A stretch of DNA of 64,000 nucleotides, taken from Mesorhizobium sp. B2-7-2 (GTDB lineage Bacteria > Pseudomonadota > Alphaproteobacteria > Rhizobiales > Rhizobiaceae). The notes beneath the pieces are model-generated. The model saw only the letters and a program-made list of their open reading frames with translations. It was not told the DNA's origin and did not search any database. The position numbers and the translations under genes are program-made. Below, piece after piece: positions 56,585 through 64,000 of this stretch. Each line of letters opens with the position of its first letter. The stretch's first letter is position 1. Location: the NCBI RefSeq assembly GCF_006440775.1, contig NZ_VFTZ01000007.1, forward strand, positions 62,001 through 126,000, given 5' to 3'.

Positions 56585-58492
56585 TCAGGCGCGCTGCGCC
56601 TGCACGCCGCGACCGAGCGCGGCGAAGACAGTGCGCACGATGCCTGCCGAATCCAGGCCGGCATCGGCATACATCTTTTCCGGCTTGGCATGGTCGGTGA
56701 ACGCGTCCGGCAGCACCAGCGGCCGTACCTTGAGGCCGCTTTCCAGCAGGCCTTCATGGGCGAGGAAATGCAGCACCTGGCTGGCGAAACCGCCGATGGC
56801 GCCCTCTTCGACGGTCACCAGCACCTCATGCGAACGGGCGAGCCGCCGGATCAGATCCTCGTCCAGCGGCTTGGCGAAGCGGGCGTCGGCAACGGTCGTG
56901 GAAAGGCCCGCGGCGCCAAGTTCCTCGGCCGCCAAACAACAATCCTGCAGCCGCGTGCCGAAGGACAGCAGCGCGACCTTGGCGCCTTCCTTCACGATGC
57001 GGCCCCTGCCGATCTCCAGCAGTGACCCGCGCTCCGGCATGTCGACGCCGACACCATTGCCGCGCGGATAGCGGAAGGCGATCGGGCCGTCATCATAGGC
57101 AGCCGCGGTGCGCACCATATGGCGAAGCTCCGCCTCATCGGCGGCGGCCATGACGACGAAGCCCGGCAGCGTGGTCAGGAAGGTCGTATCGAAAGCGCCG
57201 CAGTGAGTGGCGCCGTCGGCACCGACGAAACCGGCGCGGTCTATCGGAAAACGCACCGGCAGTTTCTGGATCGCCACGTCATGGACGACCTGGTCGTAGG
57301 CGCGTTGCAGGAAGGTCGAATAGATGGCGGCAAAAGGCTTGTAGCCTTCGGTGGCGAGCCCCGCGGCGAAGGTCACCGCATGCTGCTCGGCAATGCCGAC
57401 ATCGAAGGTTCGCTTCGGAAACGCCTCGCCGAAGAGATCGAGGCCGGTGCCGCTCGGCATGGCGGCGGTGATGGCGACGATGCGGTCGTCCTCGCGCGCT
57501 TCCCGGATCAGGCTCTCGGCGAAGACCTTGGTGTAGGCGGGCGCGTTGGCCGGCGCCTTGGCCTGCGCGCCGGTGATGACGTCAAACTTGTTGACGCCGT
57601 GATATTTGTCGGCTGCAGCCTCCGCCGGCGCGTAGCCCTTGCCCTTCTGAGTCACGACATGGATCAGCACCGGGCCTTTGCCATTGTCGCGGACGTTCTT
57701 CAGCACCGGGATCAGATGTTCGAGATTGTGCCCGTCGATCGGACCGATGTGATAGAAGCCGAGCTCCTCGAACAAGGTGCCGCCGGTGACGTAACCACGC
57801 GCATGCTCGACCGCACGGGTGATGGCGCGGTCGGCGCGCTTGCCGAGATAGGATGTCAGCTTCTTGCCGAAATCGCGAAGGCCGAGATAGGCCTTGCCGG
57901 AGGCGAGCCTCGCCAGATAGGCGCTCATGGCGCCGGTCGGCGGCGCGATCGACATGTCGTTGTCGTTGAGGATGACAATCAGCCGGGCGTCGAGCGCGCC
58001 GGCATTGTTCAGCGCCTCGAAAGCCATGCCGGCCGACATCGAGCCGTCGCCGATGACGGAAATGACATTGTTGCGGGCGCCCGACAAGTCGCGCGCCATG
58101 GCCATGCCGAGACCGGCCGAAATCGAGGTCGAGGAATGGGCGGCGCCGAACGGGTCGTATTCGCTCTCGGCGCGCCGGGTGAAACCGGAGAGGCCGCCTT
58201 CTTGGCGCAGCGTGCGAATGCGGTCGCGGCGGCCGGTCAGGATCTTGTGAGGATAGGTCTGGTGGCCGACGTCCCAGATCAGCCGATCCTGCGGCGTGTT
58301 GAAAACGTAGTGCAGCGCGACAGTCAGCTCGACAACGCCGAGGCCGGCGCCGAGATGGCCGCCGGTCTGCGACACGGTATCGATCAGCTCGGCGCGGAGT
58401 TCCGCGGCAAGCTGCGGCAGCGCGCTCTCATCAAGCGTCCGCAAATCCGCCGGAATGCGGACCTTGTCGAGCAGCGGCGTGTCTGGCTTCAC
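56585..58492 (-). CDS. dxs: 1-deoxy-D-xylulose-5-phosphate synthase
   Basis: A 635-residue thiamine-diphosphate enzyme, the first step of the MEP pathway. Present are [18 protein letters not shown], the [18 protein letters not shown] thiamine motif, the [18 protein letters not shown] transketolase segment and [13 protein letters not shown]. IspH of the same pathway lies at 39 kb. A palindromic element separates it from the upstream pirin gene. The C terminus ends GRGVQAQRA. Confidence 0.98.
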   Translation of the reverse strand: MKPDTPLLDKVRIPADLRTLDESALPQLAAELRAELIDTVSQTGGHLGAGLGVVELTVALHYVFNTPQDRLIWDVGHQTYPHKILTGRRDRIRTLRQEGGLSGFTRRAESEYDPFGAAHSSTSISAGLGMAMARDLSGARNNVISVIGDGSMSAGMAFEALNNAGALDARLIVILNDNDMSIAPPTGAMSAYLARLASGKAYLGLRDFGKKLTSYLGKRADRAITRAVEHARGYVTGGTLFEELGFYHIGPIDGHNLEHLIPVLKNVRDNGKGPVLIHVVTQKGKGYAPAEAAADKYHGVNKFDVITGAQAKAPANAPAYTKVFAESLIREAREDDRIVAITAAMPSGTGLDLFGEAFPKRTFDVGIAEQHAVTFAAGLATEGYKPFAAIYSTFLQRAYDQVVHDVAIQKLPVRFPIDRAGFVGADGATHCGAFDTTFLTTLPGFVVMAAADEAELRHMVRTAAAYDDGPIAFRYPRGNGVGVDMPERGSLLEIGRGRIVKEGAKVALLSFGTRLQDCCLAAEELGAAGLSTTVADARFAKPLDEDLIRRLARSHEVLVTVEEGAIGGFASQVLHFLAHEGLLESGLKVRPLVLPDAFTDHAKPEKMYADAGLDSAGIVRTVFAALGRGVQAQRA

Positions 58493-58616
58493 TCGGGGCG
58501 CGTCCTGCCTTATCGATCGAACACGGCGCTACCAGCAGATTGCGCCATAATCATGCGCGGGAATAGGCCGCCGGCGGGCGAATGTAAATGCGCGCCAGTG
58601 ACGCGTGCTACGCTGC

Positions 58617-58760
58617 AAGGTGTATTGAGATTCAGGTCAGGCCGCGCCGAAAATGATGGATTCCGAGAACCGGAGCGGAGCGTACTCAAAGTACGTGAGC
58701 ACCGGAAGCGCAGGAAACCGGCATTTGCAGGCCGGCCTCACCTGAATATCAACACACCTT
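58617..58760. repeat. Palindromic element, family 1, copy A
   Basis: A 144-nt imperfect palindrome. The outer arm at 58617-58637 pairs with 58740-58760 (two mismatches). An inner hairpin CGTAC-TCAAA-GTACG lies at 58681-58695. Its end overlaps the pirin stop codon by 2 nt. It is about 90 percent like copy B at 60010. Confidence 0.88.
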
Positions 58761-59679
58761 AGTTCTCGGGCAGCGGAATGAACTCCTCCTCATCGCCGGG
58801 AACGATATCGAAGCGGCCCGTCTTCCATTCCTGCTTGGCCTGCTCGATGCGTTCCTTGGAGGACGAGACGAAATTCCACCAGATGTAGCGTTTGGAGCCG
58901 AGTGAAGCGCCGCCGAACAGCATGAAATGCGCGCCGCGCTCGGACGAAACGACGATCTCCTCGCCCGGCTTGAACACCAGGAGCCGCTCGGCCGGGAAAA
59001 TATCGCCGGCGATCGAGATGTTGCCCTCCAGCGTGTAGATGGCGCGCTCCTCGGCATCGGCCGGAATCTTCACGCTGGCACCGGCGGCCAGCCTGAGGTC
59101 GGCGTAGAGCGTGTCGGAAGCGGTCGCCACGGGCGAGCGAAGGCCTGAGAACGCGCCGATGACGACGCGGCCGCTGACACCCTCGGCATCGATCTGCGGC
59201 AAGCGGGCCACCGACGTGTTCGCGAACACCGGGGCAATCTCCTCCTTGCCGTCGGGCAGCGCCAGCCAGGTCTGCAGGCCGGAGACCGACATTGGCGTGC
59301 CGCGGAGTTCCTGCGGCGTGCGCTCGGAATGAACGATGCCGCGCCCTGCGGTCATCAAATTCACGTCGCCCGGCGCGATCACCATTTCGGTGCCGAGCGA
59401 ATCCCGATGCCTGATCCTGCCGTCGAACAGGTAAGTGACGGTGGACAGGCCGACATGCGGATGCGGGCGCACGTCGAGCGCATGGCCGGCGCGCAGGATC
59501 GCCGGGCCCATGCGGTCGAAGAAGATGAACGGCCCGACCAGCCGGCGCTTCGCCGTCGGAAGAGCGCGGCGCACCTCGAAGCCGCCAATGTCCTTGGCGT
59601 TCGGCACGACCATCAGCTCGATCTGATCGCAGGCGAAGGCATCGCCGGGTTCAGGGTCGTTTCCCGGAAAGAAGCTCAT
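58759..59679 (-). CDS. Pirin family protein
   Basis: A 306-residue bicupin of the pirin family. The N-terminal metal site is in RPHPHVGLSTVTYLF, the later His in RIRHRDSLG, and H-S-E in GRGIVHSERTP, so the iron ligands are intact. Bacterial pirins include quercetin dioxygenases and proteins that affect metabolism by binding enzymes; the role here is unknown. The C-terminal domain is less conserved. The DUF2277 gene lies 9 bp upstream on the same strand. Confidence 0.93.
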   Translation of the reverse strand: MSFFPGNDPEPGDAFACDQIELMVVPNAKDIGGFEVRRALPTAKRRLVGPFIFFDRMGPAILRAGHALDVRPHPHVGLSTVTYLFDGRIRHRDSLGTEMVIAPGDVNLMTAGRGIVHSERTPQELRGTPMSVSGLQTWLALPDGKEEIAPVFANTSVARLPQIDAEGVSGRVVIGAFSGLRSPVATASDTLYADLRLAAGASVKIPADAEERAIYTLEGNISIAGDIFPAERLLVFKPGEEIVVSSERGAHFMLFGGASLGSKRYIWWNFVSSSKERIEQAKQEWKTGRFDIVPGDEEEFIPLPEN

Positions 59680-59688
59680 GTCGGATCC

Positions 59689-59955
59689 TCAGGCGAAACG
59701 CAGCGCCGACCTGGCCTTCGCCTTGGCAGCTTCTTCCTCGCGGTTGCGCGGTTCCTGGTTGGTTTCGAGCGAATCGATCAATTCGCGCGCGACAGCCGCG
59801 ATCGCCTCGACGGCATGGTAGAAGGCATGCTCGTTGCGCTTGGACGGCTTGGTCGAGCCGCTAAGCTTGCGCACGAACTGAAGTGCGGCATCATGCACTT
59901 CGTCATTGGTCGCCGGCGGCTCGAAATTGGCCAAGGTCTTGATGTTGCGGCACAT
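59689..59955 (-). CDS. DUF2277 protein
   Basis: An 88-residue protein matching DUF2277 from end to end: MCRNIKTLANFEPPAT, AALQFVRKLSG, and a final KAKARSALRF. The family is small, cytoplasmic and of unknown function. It lies 9 bp before pirin, so the two are probably cotranscribed. A palindromic element starts 55 bp beyond its start codon. Confidence 0.9.
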   Translation of the reverse strand: MCRNIKTLANFEPPATNDEVHDAALQFVRKLSGSTKPSKRNEHAFYHAVEAIAAVARELIDSLETNQEPRNREEEAAKAKARSALRFA

Positions 59956-60009
59956 GGCTTGAACTCCTTACCTGCTTTCTCTGCCCTTACCCGGTCTGAG
60001 ATCATCCGC

Positions 60010-60151
60010 TGAGGTGTTGAGATTCAGGTCAGGCCGAGCCGAAAATGGTGGTTTCCGAGAACCGGAGCGGAGCGTACTTGAAGTACGTGAGCACCGGAAG
60101 CGCAGGAAGTTGCCATTTGCAGGCCGGCCTCACCTGAATATCAACACCTCA
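60010..60151. repeat. Palindromic element, family 1, copy B
   Basis: A 142-nt imperfect palindrome with arms at 60010-60029 and 60132-60151. The inner hairpin CGTAC-TTGAA-GTACG is at 60073-60087. Its end coincides with the xseB stop codon (60149-60151). It shares nearly all of its sequence with copy A. Confidence 0.88.
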
Positions 60152-60400
60152 GTCGGCGTCCAGCGGTTCAGTTCCCACCGGCTTGCCGTCGCGCGACAGC
60201 CTGATCTTTTCGACCTTGTCCTCGGCCGCTTTCAGCAGCCGGTCGCAATGCGCCTTCAGCGCTTCGCCGCGTTCATAGATCTTGATCGACTGGTCGAGCG
60301 GGACGTCGCCGCGCTCAAGATCATCGACGATCTTCTCAAGCGCGTCGAGCGCCTGTTCGAAGCTCATCGACTTGACGTCCTCATTGCCTTCCAATGCCAT
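60149..60400 (-). CDS. xseB: Exodeoxyribonuclease VII small subunit
   Basis: An 83-residue XseB with the helical hairpin [27 protein letters not shown] and the second helix [21 protein letters not shown]. It is the small subunit that pairs with XseA to degrade single-stranded DNA; xseA is not in the window. It starts 3 bp after the deacetylase-like gene. The stop codon is part of a palindromic element. Confidence 0.94.
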   Translation of the reverse strand: MALEGNEDVKSMSFEQALDALEKIVDDLERGDVPLDQSIKIYERGEALKAHCDRLLKAAEDKVEKIRLSRDGKPVGTEPLDAD

Positions 60401-60403
60401 ACC

Positions 60404-61330
60404 CTATCCCTTCATCAGCCGCCCGACATGGGCGGCGACTGAAAATGCCAGTCCCTGCAGATCGTAGCCGCCTTCCAACAGGCTGACGAGCCTGTTGGAG
60501 CTATGGCGCCCGGCGCGCTCCATCAACTGGCCGGTCGCCCAATCGAAATCGTCCTCGGTCAGGTTGATCTCGGCCAGCGGATCGCGGTGGTGCGCGTCGA
60601 AACCGGCGGAAATGATGATCAGATCCGGCGCGAATGCGTCGATGGACGGCAGCACGCGCGACAGAACGGCGTCGCGGAACAGGTCGCTGCCGGTCTGCGG
60701 CGCAAGCGGCGCGTTGACGATATTGCCTACGCCGGTCTCGCCCTTCGCTCCGGTGCCCGGATACAGCGGCATCTGGTGCGTCGAGCAATAGAGCACCGAC
60801 GGGTCGTCCCAGAAGATGTCCTGCGTGCCATTGCCGTGATGAACATCCCAGTCGACGATGGCGACACGCTCGGCCTGGTGCTTCTTCTGCGCGTAACGGG
60901 CGGCGATCGCCGCCGTGTTGAACAGGCAAAAGCCCATTGCCGTGGTCTTTTCGGCATGATGCCCCGGCGGACGAGCGGCGACGAAGACGTTTGCCGCACG
61001 GCCCTCGAAGACGTCGTCCACCGCCGCGTTGGCACCGCCGATCGCGGTGATCACGGCCTGCCAGCTTTTCGGGCTGGCGCTGGTATCGGCGTCGATCGAG
61101 ACGATGCCGCTCTCAGGGATCGCCGCGCGCACGCGCTCGACGAAATCCTCGGGATGCGCATAGAGGATCGTTTTCTCGTCGCCTTCCGGCGCCTTGACGC
61201 GGTCGAGCGCCGCAAAAGCCTCGTCGTCCAGCACGCGCTCGATGGCGCGCAGGCGGTCTGGCCGCTCGGGGTGACCGGGCGGGGTGAGGTGTTCAAGGAA
61301 GATCGGATGCGTGTAGAGACGGGTGGCCAT
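60404..61330 (-). CDS. Histone-deacetylase-family (AcuC-like) hydrolase
   Basis: A 308-residue protein of the arginase/deacetylase fold. The catalytic H-H pair is in RPPGHHAEKTTAMGFCLFN, the zinc Asp and His in IVDWDVHHGNGTQDIF, and the second zinc Asp in ISAGFDAHHRDPL. Bacterial members deacetylate small amides or lysines; the substrate is unknown. I chose ATG 61330 because the family's TRLYTHPIFLEH block follows it; the ORF up to 61552 runs into the riboswitch area and is wrong. Confidence 0.93.
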   Translation of the reverse strand: MATRLYTHPIFLEHLTPPGHPERPDRLRAIERVLDDEAFAALDRVKAPEGDEKTILYAHPEDFVERVRAAIPESGIVSIDADTSASPKSWQAVITAIGGANAAVDDVFEGRAANVFVAARPPGHHAEKTTAMGFCLFNTAAIAARYAQKKHQAERVAIVDWDVHHGNGTQDIFWDDPSVLYCSTHQMPLYPGTGAKGETGVGNIVNAPLAPQTGSDLFRDAVLSRVLPSIDAFAPDLIIISAGFDAHHRDPLAEINLTEDDFDWATGQLMERAGRHSSNRLVSLLEGGYDLQGLAFSVAAHVGRLMKG

Positions 61331-61454
61331 GGCGCCTAATCTAGGGACCTGGCGGCCGAATGACCATGTTTGGCAGGCCGAATGGCTGGGGAAAATCGCG
61401 TCTTGCCGTGTCGCTAACGCCATTGGCGCGGCCCGAGCTTCGCTGTAAGGTCGC

Positions 61455-61615
61455 GTCGCTGCCTGGTGCCCGCGACGCGGGAGAATCGGGAACACGGTTG
61501 AACTCCGTGGCGTGCCCAACACTGTAAGGGGGACCGCGCCGGCAAACGCCACTGTCGAAGACGGGAAGGCGCCGGATGCGGGACGATCCCGAGCCAGAAG
61601 ACCGGCCCGGCAGAC
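61455..61615 (+). promoter_or_regulatory. Cobalamin (B12) riboswitch upstream of bluB
   Basis: The conserved blocks appear in order: GGTGCC (61465-61470), GGGAGAATCGGGAA, the GTGCCCAACACTGTAAGGGGG core, the B12 box GCCACTG (61548-61554), GGAAGGCGCC and CGAGCCAGAAGACCGGCC. The outer stem CTGCC (61459-61463) pairs with GGCAG (61609-61613). It lies 53 bp before the bluB start. In known cases cobalamin binding shuts off the gene. Confidence 0.93.
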
Positions 61616-61667
61616 ATGGTTTTCCGCTTGGTCAGGCGGGGGACTGCTTGTCGCAAGGGGAAAAGCG

Positions 61668-62399
61668 ATGACGGCAGCAGCGATCGCCGCGAGTGGCGAC
61701 GACTTTGACCAATTGGCGCGCGACGCGGTCTACCGGGCCATGTTCACCAGGCGCGACGTGCGCAGCCATTTTGTGCCCGACGATCTCGATGACAGCCTGC
61801 TGGCGCGGCTCATCACCGCCGCGCATCACGCCCCGTCGGTCGGCTATATGCAGCCGTGGAATTTCATCGTCATCCGCGATGCCGAGCGACGCAGACAAGT
61901 GCGCGACCTGTTCCTCGCGGCGCGCGAGCAGGAGCTGCCGGCGATCGAGGCGGAACGGCAGGCGCTCTACCGCAAGCTGAAGCTCGAAGGCATCTGCGAA
62001 AGCGCGCTCAATCTGTGCATCACCTGCGACCGGCAGCGCTCGAAGGACTCGCCGCTCGGGCGCTGGCACAATCCGGAGATGGACCTCTACAGCACCGTCT
62101 GCGCGGTGCAGAATTTCTGGCTGGCGGCGCGGGCCGAAGGTGTTGGCGTCGGCTGGGTGAGCATCATCGAGACCGAAGCGCTGAAGCGGCTTCTCGCGAT
62201 CCCCGAACATGTCATGCCGATCGCCTATCTCTGCGTCGGCCGCGTCTCGGAATTCGCGCCGAAGCCGGACCTTGAGGCGCATGGCTGGGGCAAGCGCCTG
62301 CCGCTGCCCGAACTGGTCATGAGCGAGACGTTTCGCGGCGCCGGCGAGGCGCCGCTTAAATCGGCAATCGCAAAGCTTGGCGGCCCATCAAAGCCATGA
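61668..62399 (+). CDS. bluB: 5,6-dimethylbenzimidazole synthase
   Basis: A 243-residue nitroreductase-fold enzyme that breaks FMNH2 to give DMB, the lower ligand of cobalamin. The FMN-binding FTRRDVRSHF, APSVGYMQPWNFI, ICESALNLCITCD and GVGVGWVSIIE segments are typical of BluB. ATG 61668 has AAGGGG upstream and follows the riboswitch. The single gene is not followed by other cob genes; the next gene is on the other strand and their stops are 1 bp apart. Confidence 0.96.
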   Translation: MTAAAIAASGDDFDQLARDAVYRAMFTRRDVRSHFVPDDLDDSLLARLITAAHHAPSVGYMQPWNFIVIRDAERRRQVRDLFLAAREQELPAIEAERQALYRKLKLEGICESALNLCITCDRQRSKDSPLGRWHNPEMDLYSTVCAVQNFWLAARAEGVGVGWVSIIETEALKRLLAIPEHVMPIAYLCVGRVSEFAPKPDLEAHGWGKRLPLPELVMSETFRGAGEAPLKSAIAKLGGPSKP

Positions 62400-63383
62400 T
62401 CAGGCGGCCCTCGGCGTATCCCAGCGCGAGCCGCCGCCAAAAGAGCCCAGTGCCTTGTCGCGCAATTCCCTGAATTTGGACGAGGTCTCGGCGAGCCGGC
62501 GGTCCCATTCGGGATTGGGTGCTTGGCCTTCGATGGCTTCGAAATAGACCTGCATCAGCGAGGCGATGGCAAAAGGCTCGATGAAGGCTGCCTTGAAGGC
62601 CCAGGCAAAGACGATGGCGAGCACGAAAGCCCAGCCGGCAAGCTGGCCCGGCATGACCCACAGAATGGCGGCCGCGGGCGCCAGCATCAACAGGAAGATG
62701 ACGAAGGAAACGCCCCACATGATCGCCGCCAGCCAGACGGCGTTCTTGACCATGTGCTTGCCGTTTTGCGCGTAGAGCACGACGCCTTGCCGCGCCGTCT
62801 CGAAAGGCGAGCTCGAATTGATGCGGATGTTGTAGCCGAGGATGATCTCGTCGACATAGGTCAGCGACAGGCGGATCACCGTGTTGATGAAGCTTACAAT
62901 GCCGCTCAGGCCCGGAATGGGCAGGAAGGCGGCGATGCCGCCGATCAGGCCGGTGATGGCGCGGATGGCGCCCTTGACCAGCTGGTCGACGACGAAAAGG
63001 ATGTTGGCCTCGGCGAAGCGCTGGGCGACCACTTCCTTGGCGTAGGCGATCTGGCCCTGGCCATCGGGAACGTCACGGCCGTCGATCAGATGCACCATGA
63101 CGGCGATATGGCCCGCTTTCAGCACATAGAGGATGTATTCGCGGATCCAGTAGACGGCGATCGAGACGACGCCGAAGCCGACCACGCCACCCCACAGCGC
63201 GAAGGACATCGGGCCGTCGGGATCGGTGGAGATGTGGCCGACGCCATAGCCGACGCTGGCACCCGTACCGGTCGCCATGATGTAGGCGACCGTGATGCCG
63301 AAATAGACGATCATGCGAAAGACGATGAACGGCCATGTCCGCATCATGATCGACACGGATCTGGCGATGCTGAAGTCCCACAT
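62400..63383 (-). CDS. Polytopic membrane protein of unknown function
   Basis: A 327-residue protein with about six hydrophobic segments (about 18-38, 60-80, 130-155, 215-240, 250-268 and others). It carries an amphipathic segment with VDEIILGYNIRINS. The C-terminal 50 residues are soluble and charged. I do not recognise a named family with certainty; similar conserved membrane proteins occur in alphaproteobacteria. It is convergent to bluB and lies downstream of the TetR-type gene on the same strand. Confidence 0.7.
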   Translation of the reverse strand: MWDFSIARSVSIMMRTWPFIVFRMIVYFGITVAYIMATGTGASVGYGVGHISTDPDGPMSFALWGGVVGFGVVSIAVYWIREYILYVLKAGHIAVMVHLIDGRDVPDGQGQIAYAKEVVAQRFAEANILFVVDQLVKGAIRAITGLIGGIAAFLPIPGLSGIVSFINTVIRLSLTYVDEIILGYNIRINSSSPFETARQGVVLYAQNGKHMVKNAVWLAAIMWGVSFVIFLLMLAPAAAILWVMPGQLAGWAFVLAIVFAWAFKAAFIEPFAIASLMQVYFEAIEGQAPNPEWDRRLAETSSKFRELRDKALGSFGGGSRWDTPRAA

Positions 63384-63514
63384 GCCCCGAGTCTCCCACC
63401 CTTAAGAGAATGGCCGGAGAGCATGCGCTTGCCCCGGCGATTGTCAATCGCGGCAGGGTTGCGCCGGCCCGAAACCGGTGCACAAGCCGGTGGCTTGGTT
63501 ACCCGAGCGTGCCG

Positions 63515-64000
63515 TCAAGGCTTCTTTCGCAATCCTTCGAGCAACTGCTTGAAGGCCGCGATCGCTTTTTTCGAGGTCGCCTCGGGATCCGTCGAATTGG
63601 CGATGCGCTGCGCGGCCTGGCTGCTGGCGCCATTGATCAGCCGTGAGGTCGTCTCGGGATCAAGCTCCGGAACGACCTCGCCCTCTTCCTGCAGCCTGGT
63701 CAGATGGTTGGTCATCGAGGCGGTGCAGGCGCTGGCATTCGGCCACTGCGCCGGGTCGCCGAGCACCGCCGGGCCGTCGCGGAACATGATGCGCTGGATT
63801 TCCGGCTCCAGCGCCATCTCGATATAGGTGGTGCATTCGTCGACGAAATGCTGCCAGCGGGTCGGCGCTTTCGAAGCCACCTCGTTCACCCGCACAGCCA
63901 TTTCGCCGTCGATCTCGGCGATCACCGCCTGCAGCAGTCCCTTCTTGTCGCCGAAATGATGGTAGAGCGCGCCGCGCGTGAGGCCGGCCGACGCGGTGAA
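63515..64000 (-). CDS. TetR-family transcriptional regulator (partial, 5' end outside window)
   Basis: The visible 161 codons hold the end of the HTH (AGLTRGALYHHFGDKKGLL) and the ligand-binding domain to the stop at 63515. The recognition helix and following Tyr-His-His-Phe are typical of TetR. The C-terminal domain with LIDGEMAVRV-type and RIMFRDGPAVLGD segments resembles the AcrR-like group. The start and DNA-binding N terminus lie beyond 64000. Its target is unknown, perhaps a gene past the window. Confidence 0.9.
   Translation of the reverse strand, partial: FTASAGLTRGALYHHFGDKKGLLQAVIAEIDGEMAVRVNEVASKAPTRWQHFVDECTTYIEMALEPEIQRIMFRDGPAVLGDPAQWPNASACTASMTNHLTRLQEEGEVVPELDPETTSRLINGASSQAAQRIANSTDPEATSKKAIAAFKQLLEGLRKKP

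Noticed and set aside
60404..61552. Longer version of the deacetylase-like gene starting at 61552
   Set aside because: The extra 74 codons run antisense through the cobalamin riboswitch and precede the family's true N-terminal block.

Overview
The window reads as the chromosome of a high-GC alphaproteobacterium of the Rhizobiales, most like Mesorhizobium or a near relative. The grounds are: a cytochrome aa3 operon in the order ctaC-ctaD-ctaB-coxF-ctaG-ctaE, as in Bradyrhizobium coxBAEFGC; a CcrM-type GANTC methylase; an APH-type homoserine kinase beside ispH and rnhA; a cobalamin riboswitch in front of bluB; a BTLCP peptidase, an IalB protein, DUF721 and DUF2277; and several families of rhizobial palindromic intergenic repeats. 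This is inference from gene content; no 16S rRNA lies in the window.

1-12.3 kb is a surface-polysaccharide (O-antigen or LPS) locus. It holds the end of rmlD (dTDP-L-rhamnose), the Wzm/Wzt ABC exporter, a sulfotransferase-like gene, a rhamnan-synthesis F (RgpF)-like protein, a nucleotide-sugar epimerase, an acyltransferase-3, a broken methyltransferase, and manB-gmd-rmd, which fit the GDP-mannose to GDP-D-rhamnose route. Composition is uneven: the Wzt C-terminal half is much more AT-rich than its ATPase half. A tRNA-Gln(UUG) marks the right edge.

12.6-26.9 kb is housekeeping: DUF1772, an unusual HAD phosphatase fused to a HerA/TrwB-like ATPase, smc, a DsbA-like lipoprotein, DUF721 (DciA-like), mutY, two HAD hydrolases, ccrM, and a cupin gene divergent from a winged-helix/TolB/TPR regulator.

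26.9-40 kb holds thrC, an M16 protease, a GNAT and a membrane EAL protein in one run. These are followed by yqgE, a DsbD-alpha protein, a Prx5 peroxiredoxin, a ParDE pair, a histidine phosphatase, and the rnhA-thrB-ispH group.

40-46.6 kb is the complete cytochrome c oxidase operon on the minus strand, with DUF983 and surf1 at its end.

46.9-56.4 kb holds envelope and secreted proteins (IalB, YbjN, BTLCP, a large pseudo-caspase), tldD, a vapB with a truncated vapC, two RNA methyltransferases and a GFA protein. 56.6-64 kb holds dxs, pirin, DUF2277, xseB, a histone-deacetylase-like hydrolase, riboswitch-controlled bluB, a membrane protein and a partial TetR regulator.

The most notable signals are three copies of a palindromic element, each starting exactly at a stop codon and sharing a core hairpin with compensating base changes; the HAD-HerA fusion; the caspase-fold protein that has lost both catalytic residues; and the mosaic Wzt gene.
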